Shown piece after piece: positions 55,399 to 64,000 of a DNA stretch of 64,000 nt. Location: contig OZ037765.1 of assembly GCA_964035545.1 (NCBI GenBank), forward strand, positions 29,872,004 through 29,936,003, in the 5' to 3' direction. The notes beneath the pieces are model-generated. The model searched no databases. It saw nothing but the letters and a program-made list of their open reading frames with translations, and was not told the origin of the DNA. Position 1 is the first letter of the stretch; each line of letters opens with the position of its first letter. Origin of the DNA: Bugula neritina. Taxonomy: Eukaryota; Bryozoa; Gymnolaemata; Cheilostomatida; Bugulidae. The translations under genes were made by a program, and so were the position numbers.

Positions 55399-58300
55399 CT
55401 ACCTTCTTTTACATAATAGTCGTTTGAAAGCTAATCTAAAGTCCCTGTTGAATATACTATACAGAACTGGGTTAACAGCCGAGTTACAGTAACCCAACCA
55501 AAATATCACAAGGAATCCTTTTGTGTCCTTCAGGTTATATGAACAAACTGTGTCAATAAGATAAGTGATAGAAAACGGCAGCCAACAGATTAGAAACGCT
55601 GCCACGATGATGGCTATGGTGACCGTGGCACGGCGCTCTCTCTGGTAGACCCTTTTCACGTGTTGCTGATCTTTGAGGAGCCCTTCGGCTTGTCGATTCT
55701 CATACTGGTCTTTAGATCTGCTGTACTGCCGATGCATGAATCTAGAAGCAAATATTGTGAACTTCCTCTTCCTGTGAGGATCTATGACCGGATAGTCTTG
55801 TGAATAAAGTTCTGACGAAACTGATTCTTTTGTTGTGTTGTTGTTCTCGCTGACTGGCGGATTGGAGTCGGTTGAAGTCGTCGAGTTGTTGGTCGCTGTC
55901 GAGTTGTTTACTTCTGTCATGTTGGTCGAGTTTGTATTCTCAGTAGTTGTCTCTACTTGTTTATGTTTGTTAGCTTGAACATTTTGTATCGTTCCGAGTC
56001 GGATATGTTGGTTGGCTCTTCTACAATATAAATTACAAAGGCAATAAGGAGATTTCTAAGACATCATGTTGTAAGGTTTGTAACTTGAGCTAAATGCAAC
56101 AAACAAATTATAGTCGATATTTTAATAACAGTACGGAAAGAGACCTATGATAGCGGAATTGGCTGTATTGATTAAGTTATCAGACCAGAGAACCTGTTTT
56201 AATCATGCTTTTTTTTATGTTTTAAACAGCATCGCAATATGAGTAAAAAATCTATATTTATTAATATTTTATTGGCAGTAATGAATTCTGAGACAGAATA
56301 CACACGCAAATGAATGCACACTACATAAATGCAAATGAATAGACATTGTACATGGACACAAGTGGATATATATTATACATGCACACACAAATAAGTATAC
56401 ATTATACACACGCAGATGGATATATAACACATTATAAACATGCAAATGAATTGTAGAGGTGTGCAAAATATAATATGTATTTGTGTCATCCAGTCAATGG
56501 TGCATTTCACAAAATATTGAGGCTTTGAAATACAGCCCATCTACCAAAGTCAATATTTCAAGTTTCTCTAAAGTATATAAAACAATTTTTCACTTGTTTG
56601 CATTCATATCCTACTAGTAATACGGGTGTCTTGAAGAAATTATATAAACTAAAGTTATAAATTGAATAAACAGCTTAATCGGATGCAAAAATCTACACAG
56701 TAAAATACACTTGAAACTTACATCGAGCTAATTACTAGATATATACCTAAACTTTTTCGATATATTGATTTTCTAGCATTGCAACATGTGATCCTATTTC
56801 TTATATTAGTTTTAAGACTTCAAAAGGTGCTTGTGTTGCTTTCATTAAAAGCTCTTGAAATATATTTCACACGGGTTAGCAAAGAGTTAAATAGATTACA
56901 ATAATTAGTAGACAGTTTTAATATATGTAATATGTTATTATACACCATGATATGTAGTGCAGTCATAACAGATTTATCTTTTGTCTCCCTTCAAGCTTCA
57001 ATGTTTGAATGCAGAACTTAAAACATAAATCCTAAAGTTGTAATAATGTTCATTTTAGATCTTTCAACAATTTTGTGTACGCCTCAACTACATGATGAGC
57101 TACAGCCCTGTAACTGTGGAAATATACTTTAATTCAAGATAAATATAATGACCTTGCTAACAAAAAGAGCTGGAGCCTAAACTCATATGACTCTGAGATT
57201 GTTCGCCATAAAAATCCTAAAACCACAGAGCAGTTGCATAACACTATGTAAAACACAAATTTATGTTCCTATATTTTATACCAATAACTACAAAATAAGT
57301 TCAGCATGTTTTAGGAAAAGAAGCAGCCGTGATGTAGTGATTAGAGTGCTGGCCTAGTAAACACGAGGTCAGTGGTTAGAGTGAAAACACCAGCAGTGAT
57401 GTTAGGAAGAGAATCTAGTCATAATTGCTCCTGTGCCACATATGAATAAGTCCTTAACTTGCTAAAAAACCTTTCTATTAGCGGTTCTCACAGGGATGGC
57501 GACTATAAACCCATGTGAGTTTGTTTTAGAAAAGCTCAAAACGTGCTTAACTATGCAAATGGAACTTACATGCGAAAAACTACAAAGTTTGCTTATGCGA
57601 GCGACGTTAGCAGAGTAACTACTTTATATTCAATAATGAAAATAAGTGCAGCAGATAATGAGCTAAAGGAAATTGAACAGGTGAAGTGGACCCTCGAGTA
57701 TGAATACTCAAATGGCTTCGAGTGTTTTCTGTAACTGCTTACCCAGATACAACCTGTGTGTGTAACTGCTGCAGTTTTTCACAAACTTTATCAAAACTCT
57801 TGAGAATGCGATAGTAGACAGCATATGCCTACACATAATGGGAAGATACAAGCTGACTAAAGTTGGCTTGACTACGGATTCCTTGAAGAAAATTTTACAT
57901 ATAACTTTAAGCCTAGGGCCACACGGTGCGTATTTTCGCATGCGAAAATTGAAATCACAAGTAGCAAAGGTGTCCACTGTAGCGCCAGTGATGCTTGATA
58001 AATAAAGCTTTCATTTTTAAATCGCACTCGCTTTCAATAAAACGCAATTTACTGGAATGTAGCACTAAAATAAAGAAGTTGGGCTCGCTGAATAACTATC
58101 AGCCAATTAGGTGACGACGACAGAGACGATTCACACTTGCGTTGAGAATGCAGAGCGACAAGTGCGAAGGTTTTCTCAACGCGCACAGTGGACACCTTTG
58201 CTACTTGTGATTTCAATTTTCGCATGCGAAAATACGCACCGTGTGGCCCTAGGCTTAGTCTACCACAACATATGATTTGCCCCAATATTTATGTAATGCT

Positions 58301-59406
58301 GCAATGTATACTTTACTTGAGAATGAAGCAAGTTTATGTCGCTCAGACTTAACCTTTTCATTGAAGCTGTGATTTAAATTTTGATTAAATACAAAATAGC
58401 CTCGTCAAATATGAAAATCTGTAGAGGTGGCTTTAAACAATATGCACAATACCTGGGGCTTTTTGCCTGCCCTCACATTTAAGACTTTAATATTTAAGTG
58501 CATCACGTGCTTACAAAGATGCCTGAATTTTCTTATAGGCAATGCAGCTCACCTAAACTAGACTATAACTAGTCTAAGAAGTTGTCTCCCCGACTATGCA
58601 GTTCTACGGATACAGCAGTCAGGAATGGAATATAGCAAGCCTTTTCATGAATAAATATTGCAATTTTTAATTTTTTCAACTACATTTATATTTGGGTTTT
58701 TTATAACTTACCTCCGAGCCACTTGAAATATTCGAGCATAAGCTATCATTATGATGATCATCGGTATATAGAAGGAAATAGTCAGTGAGTATATAATGTA
58801 GCCGAGCTCGTCTGCCAAGTTGCATTGCAAACTATCTAACTCATCGGCAGGTGTATCTGACGCCCAACCCGCGAGTGGCGGTACGGAAACTACGGCTGAT
58901 GTAATCCATATCCCAACTATAGCAATGTTCACTCTTTTAGATGTGCGTATCTGAGGATATTCCAGAGCTTTTGTGACGCTCCAATACCTGTCCACACTCA
59001 CCACCACCAAACTCAACGTGGATCCTGTGCACAGAAAGACATCCAAGGCCAACCAAATGTCACACACTATTGTCCCCAGTGCCCAGCAGCTCAGCACTTC
59101 CATGTGGAGAGATAGTGGCATGATGAATATGCCGATGCACATGTCTGCAAAAGCTAGAGACAGGATAAATCTGTTTTGTAGAGACTGCTTTAGTGTTCGA
59201 TCTTTTATTACAGCTAATATAACCATAGAGTTACCGAATATTACTGTCAGTATAATTGATCCGAGGAATATGCAGCTCAAGATAGCATTTAATTCCCATA
59301 TATTTTCTGCTGAGTTATTCCCCAGTCCACAGTGAGCAACAGATGAGGGTGTTGTGTTTGTATAGTTGCTGTAGTCAGCAGAAATATTATAAATGTCTTT
59401 CTCCAT
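55399..59406 (-). CDS. Biogenic amine G-protein-coupled receptor, octopamine/alpha2-adrenergic-like
   Basis: Two coding exons (59406-58712 and 56020-55399) join in phase 2 to 438 codons plus TAG. ATG at 59406 (MEKDIYNIS) is the first Met of the frame. The extracellular N-terminus has N-glycosylation sites (NIS, NYT, NTT). Class-A hallmarks are all present: N59 (1.50), D88 (2.50), C115 (3.25), D122 (3.32, binds the amine), DRY at 139-141, C195 in loop 2, P215 (5.50), CWLP at 376-380 and NPVLY at 415-419. S207 (5.42) and S211 (5.46) can contact a ring hydroxyl, as in octopamine, dopamine and adrenergic receptors. The third intracellular loop is long and Asn/Thr-rich, then basic. The exact ligand cannot be fixed: position 6.52 is Ser382 where Phe is usual in aminergic receptors. 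The 2.7-kb intron after TM5 carries a SINE, a minisatellite and a MITE. Confidence 0.94.
56307..56458 (+). repeat. Degenerate minisatellite (about 32 bp unit)
   Basis: About five diverged units share GCAAATGAAT, ACACACGCA and TATACATTATACA words, in the GPCR intron. An open frame across it on the minus strand is repeat-derived. Confidence 0.7.
57323..57522 (+). mobile_element. tRNA-derived SINE, copy 2
   Basis: It has the same block order as the copy at 36621. A tRNA-like head with ATTAGAGTGCTGGCCTAGTA and CACGAGGTCAGTGGTTAGA is followed by GTGATGTTAGGAAGAGAATC, a TAATTGCTCCTGTGCC segment and the tail TTCTCACAGGGATGGCGACT. The B box is damaged (GGTTAGAGTG). It lies in the GPCR intron, antisense to the gene. 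Confidence 0.75.
57911..58254. mobile_element. MITE with perfect 70-bp terminal inverted repeats
   Basis: Bases 57911-57980 are an exact reverse complement of 58185-58254. The ends read GCCTAGGGCCACACGGTGCG, and each repeat contains an internal 18-bp palindrome (ATTTTCGCATGCGAAAAT). The 204-bp centre has no open frame of interest. The flanks are TTAA on the left (57907-57910) and TTAG on the right (58255-58258), so a TTAA-type target duplication with one change is possible, but the superfamily is not settled. It sits in the GPCR intron. Confidence 0.92.
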
Positions 59407-62400
59407 GTTATTTCTGAGCAATATAAGTATATTCTAGCTTCTAAACTCCAACTCTATAAATAGTAGCAAACCATTTAGTAATAACTTATATAACAATTCA
59501 AATAGTGACCTCTCCTTTTTAGCCCAAGCTTTCCAAGACCAATATATCAAGTGAATGTAGTCGTATCATTTTCACTATTTTCTACTAGCCTATGAAATAA
59601 TACTTACAGAGTAGTATGTTTTTATACTGAGCTGTAGCTTAACACAGAATTGTCCACTAACCAATAAAGGGCTACTTCTTTAATACTGTATAATTTGCTG
59701 ATGTTCAGCATAATTATGAGGTAAATAGGCTTAGTCTAAAGTAAAAGCTTGCTATAGTAATTCATTGTAACCAATATTGATTAATTTGTTAAACAAACTA
59801 CATTTCCAAAGATTTCTGATAAACCTGTGATTATCTTTAGATAGTGATGAGTTGAAAGAGTTGCTAAATGCACACGTACACTCCAGGCAGCACACATCGG
59901 CAGCACTCTCAATTTCTCCACTGAGTATTCTTCATTTCCCCCACATTGTAAAATCAATGTACTCACATAGCTCCTGTCGCACACACTAAGTGCTACTAGT
60001 ATAGTTCACATTTACTCAATAAATTCATAACGTATACTTTATTAAATCCCTCTTTACCTTTTCATCAATGGGCTAAGTAAAAATAATCTGAATATATTAT
60101 GCAGTGTGCAAATAATGAATATACGTAATCTGTTCTCAAAGTTATTATACAATCTAATGGTCCTCAGCCTGCACTCACATGCTCTTTAAAGAGGTTACAT
60201 TATTATTACTGCTGTGCTGTAATAAAATTTCTACTCAGCATTCATCTATAGGAAAACTTATCAATATGCTTTAGATTTGTTACATGAAATACTATTGGCT
60301 TATCACAATATGCTATTGGCTAATGAAAAAAGCTTTCCATTATCAATTTGGAGACTCTGTGTTTTATATTTTGTGGGCTGCTAACTCTAAATTTATATTT
60401 TGGATGAATTTTTCCAACACCAGTTTTTGAAAACACTGAAATGACACAATCAAGATTTTACCATTTAGTATATTTTAAAAATATTTTTGTTATAAAACTT
60501 AAATAGCACTGTTTAAACATGTTGAATTATCACAACCCCTAAATCTGTGTACAATTATCATTTGTAATTGCATGTGTGCAATGTATTATAGCTGAATTTT
60601 ATTATTTTTTTGGTGACAATTACAGATGGGAATCTACTTTTAAAAGTTTTCTACCATTAAGCATTTTTAGATTTGTGGGAATCTTTAAATTTGCAGATCC
60701 TAATCAAAATAGTCTTTTGTAAAAAAAACATCTATTCGATGATTTATAAAGACAGAAGTTCCAAAAAAGGTCGATCATCTAAACTTACCTATGTAAGTTC
60801 GTTTAACCTCGTAGATCTTATCAAGCTGATGCATGGATGCAGATATTTCTATTCAGTATAAATCTCAAGCCTGTTGATGCAAAAAATTTTAGATAGCACG
60901 AATGAAAACACAAAACTCAAATGGCAATTGAAAATTTGAAATGCATTTCATCAATAAATGAATTAAACATTTTACATCAATATCATTTGTTAAAAAACAG
61001 CAAACATGTAATGTATACCATCAATTCACCAAACTAAAACCAGTAGCTCACTGTAATATTATCACACATCATATTTAAATATAAGCACATCTGGCAATAT
61101 TTTCACCAATTAATCAATATAGTTACTTTAATTTTGCAAATAATACAATAAAAAATAAGTTTAACAAGAATCAAATTGACGTCACTGGCTGTAGAAAAAC
61201 AGGTGGGCGATACTTTGTTGTGGTTGTTTCTACAGCAAACTAAATTTAATACTTTGTCTTACTAGGTAGTTTAAATTTTCTATTTCTGTGCGATTGGAAA
61301 AGCAGAAAAAGATTTTTATAAAGCTGCAGTATTATATTTTCAATATAGATGAAGTTTTGTAGTTTTTTTTTAAAACATGTTCATTTGAGCTGACTAAAAA
61401 TGATAAGACATCACGATGATAAAATTATTGTATCATTTTATTCTGCGTAAAAGTCATATAGTTTTATTACATTTGTTTGCAATTAAATGAGCCTGCTTTT
61501 TACATTAAAAGTATTATTGCAGGTATCATGGCTACCATGTTACAAACAACTGAAAAGTAATATACGATCATCAATCTTTTACATCTATTGCTTAGGTTTA
61601 ACTTTTTGCTAAAGAAAATAAATGGTGTATAACCTACTATCCTGTGACCCAATAAAGCTCAATCAGAAACATTGGATTCTCTAAACAACAAATTTTGATG
61701 TTGCTGGCAAAGATGTTTCACAACAATGTCTAAAAATATCTACAATAGTATTGAAGATTTATAACATTTTCATTATCTGTAGCTTTAATAAACTTGTATA
61801 CACTTATATAAAGCATATGTAATTTGATGAATTTAACTTATATATATTTTATGTTCCCGCAATAGTTCTAAACATATAATATATCTAACATTCATTTAGT
61901 TGATTACAGTTTTCCAGCATGTTATATTCATTGGCAATAACTTTGCTGATGGTAATAGTCCATTGTGTTGTTCTCTATAAGGTTTAGATAGCTTATATTT
62001 GTCTCAACTCTCACATTCCAGCTTCTAATGACTAACTGTTGGTATTTATCTTTGCTACATAATTATGGACAGACTTAATTACCACGCCACTGCAACTACT
62101 TCACCTCAATTTCTTCTAAGGAGACCAGCTATAGAAGAGTATTGATATAATAATTAGAGCATACACTTGCACACACCATTTATAGCATAGATTGTGCACT
62201 GACGCTCATTGCTCATATAGAAAAATATACCAAAGTGGAGCTGCAAACTGAAGCTATTATTATAATTAATTACTGAAGCCAAGTATTTTGTTATCAGTGA
62301 ATAAAGAGCCACTCCAGAATTATTAAATTGCGGCATTAAGACTTTGAACAGAGGTCCAAGTACTCTCAATATTGATTCTTGATTTTAAATTCACTCCCAT

Positions 62401-63582
62401 ACACAATGAGAGTCATCAAAATGAAATTTCTTTCAAAAAGGTCAGGTGAATCTTACTGACTTTTATGCTGCCGAAATACAAACGATGCCTAAATGCAAAT
62501 AGCTAGAAGCAAATCAAAACATGTGACAGAAATATAAAGCTACTTATATTATGATACCATTTATTTTCAATATAAATATTATTTATGTATCAACAGCAAG
62601 AAAACAGGAAAATGGAGGACATAAAACAAAGTAATGAATACTAGAATATGAAACCCATGTTATGGATGACAAAGTAAAATTTGAAATCCACAAAAAGCCC
62701 TAGTGTTATAAAATATTACTAAGCGAGTGTAATACATATTATTATGTACATGTAGTGTGTGTGTGTATATATAATATGGTCTAGAAGCATATCATATTAG
62801 TTAAGCTAACTAGGAGTTTAAGTATAAAGTACATAAAGCTAAGGTGGCATTCAAGAGACAATATCTAAGAGTTACCTTCTCTTTCAAAAACTATGCACAA
62901 GTATGCAACAAAGAGGTTATAATTGGATGAAATTGGACCATTTAAATCAATTTTATGAAATTCATTAAAATAATTTCCTATTACCGTAACATATAAATGT
63001 TAATGCTTTATATTTCCATTCACAGCCGCAAACATTGTCCTAGAAGTAGAGGGCAACTTTCACTAAAACCTCAGGAAAAATGTTGGTAAGCTACTGTTTT
63101 AAATAGCATCACGGCAGCAGAAAAGAGAAATAAAATAATATATTACTTACAGTTTCCAATAACTTAACATAAACATTATTTAAACTGATCAAATCCTTTT
63201 TCAAATATTTAATAAGTTAAACTTTTTTAAAATTTACGATTTTCTTCATTGAGTGTAAATTCTGAATTAAAGCAACCGAAAATTTTGCATTTTTTCAAAA
63301 TACACTCGGACCATATCATCCAGTTGTTATATATTCATAATGTTATTCACCACAAAGACATACAAAATAAATTCTATTTTACTAGTATATTAGCATTTTT
63401 AGTCTTAGCTATTGGAGAAATCTACTAATTCTTGAAAAATAACAATTTCAAATAGGCTATATATTTTTTGCCCGCAGAATTGGAAGAATAATTACTAAGA
63501 AAAATTCTCAGTATAGTTTTCAAAACAGTTGTATAAATAATACATTTCTTTGTATTGCACACGTTTTTCTGTAGTAAATTGT
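59407..63582. other. 5' flank of the GPCR gene and 3' flank of the EBAG9-like gene
   Basis: In these 4.2 kb I see no conserved coding sequence. The left part should hold the receptor promoter and any non-coding 5' exons. The right part should hold the EBAG9-like 3' UTR. A short GT/TA microsatellite occurs at about 62755-62775. Short open frames (for example 60673-60861 and 62154-62369) have no support. Confidence 0.5.
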
Positions 63583-63786
63583 TCAACTTATTTTAGTAGC
63601 TAATCTGGCATTGTCTTTGTTCAACTTCTGTTGCTCTTTGTCTTGATTTCTCTTTTGATGCTCTGCTAGCCTTCGCTCTCTCTCTGCCTTGCGGGTTTGA
63701 CGGGCCATCAGTTCCGTCTCCTCTAGTGAGATGTCCTCACCATCCCAGGCTCCTGTGGAGTCATCCCACTCCTCCAGCTCCGTAGA
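63583..63786 (-). CDS. EBAG9: EBAG9/RCAS1-like protein, last coding exon (partial gene)
   Basis: One minus-strand exon opens after an acceptor (CTTTAG at 63787-63792 on that strand) in phase 0, encodes 67 residues and ends in TGA at 63583. It begins STELEEWDDSTGAWDGED, an acidic Trp-containing segment. A charged helical coiled coil follows (ETELMARQTRKAERERRLAE), and the end is NARLATKIS. Human EBAG9 ends the same way: an acidic W-rich stretch, then a long KAxxEQQRKK-type coiled coil ending VKLS. That protein is a Golgi/secretory-pathway factor that modulates O-glycan display and regulated exocytosis. Upstream exons, including the N-terminal membrane anchor, lie beyond the right edge of the window. 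Confidence 0.82.
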   Translation of the reverse strand, partial: STELEEWDDSTGAWDGEDISLEETELMARQTRKAERERRLAEHQKRNQDKEQQKLNKDNARLATKIS

Positions 63787-64000
63787 CTAAAGACATAGTA
63801 GAAATGCTGGTACAACTCATCACCACTGCTACTAGGCATTATATAGGTTTTACTTCGTTGAACTAATAATGTAATTATTTTCCACTATATAGTTTTAAAT
63901 GCAACTTAAATCTGATGAAATTCTAAATTTATTGAATAAAAAATTTTTTATTTATTCTAAAATTTAAAACCGAGTTTAATGCTGATAGAATGTAGACAGA
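63787..64000 (-). other. Intron of the EBAG9-like gene
   Basis: Sequence upstream (minus strand) of the last exon; AT-rich with no coding signal, consistent with intron running off the window. Confidence 0.5.

Noticed and set aside
58973-59335. 120-codon plus-strand frame
   Set aside because: Antisense shadow of GPCR exon 1.

Overview
The window is nuclear DNA from an invertebrate animal. It is AT-rich, every gene has several GT-AG introns, and intergenic and intronic sequence is littered with degenerate microsatellites and DNA transposons. A quiver-type Ly6 protein, a multi-cysteine family I associate with invertebrates (the DUF7042-7045 type) and an octopamine/alpha2-like amine receptor point to a protostome. 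A lophotrochozoan is my guess; the sequence alone does not settle the phylum.

Layout. At 223-4802 (+) lies the 3' part of an unrecognised Ser/Thr/Pro-rich gene whose nine visible exons are all bounded by phase-1 introns. At 8311-15013 (+) is an RNF38/RNF44-type RING-H2 E3 ligase of 531 aa. From 15 to 24.5 kb there is a gene-poor stretch holding a LINE tail, a tRNA-like SINE head, a complete non-autonomous hAT element with an 8-bp target duplication, and a decayed Tc1/mariner (Tc3-like) element. At 24509-27792 (-) is a Ly6/three-finger GPI protein (149 aa), divergent from a 554-aa secreted, probably GPI-anchored, cysteine-rich protein at 28441-41490 (+). Convergent with the latter are TTC33 (42146-43117, -) and, tandem upstream of it, ASPDH (43552-45773, -). 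At 49409-54779 (+) is ORC2 (542 aa). Convergent with ORC2 is a two-exon aminergic GPCR (55399-59406, -) whose single intron carries a SINE and a MITE with perfect 70-bp inverted repeats. At the right edge is the last coding exon of an EBAG9-like gene (63583-63786, -).

I rebuilt every multi-exon gene by hand from splice sites. Codon phase closes across every junction, giving complete reading frames for seven genes. The genes do not form a pathway; they are a mixture of housekeeping functions (replication licensing, amino-acid metabolism, ubiquitin ligation) and surface or signalling proteins. I found no operon, CRISPR array, viral gene or clear new molecular system. The most notable observations are an intragenic two-fold duplication with matching intron phases in the 554-aa secreted protein, a tandemly amplified splice acceptor in the first gene, the divergent pair of GPI-type genes, a SINE abutting a splice acceptor, and the perfect-TIR MITE.
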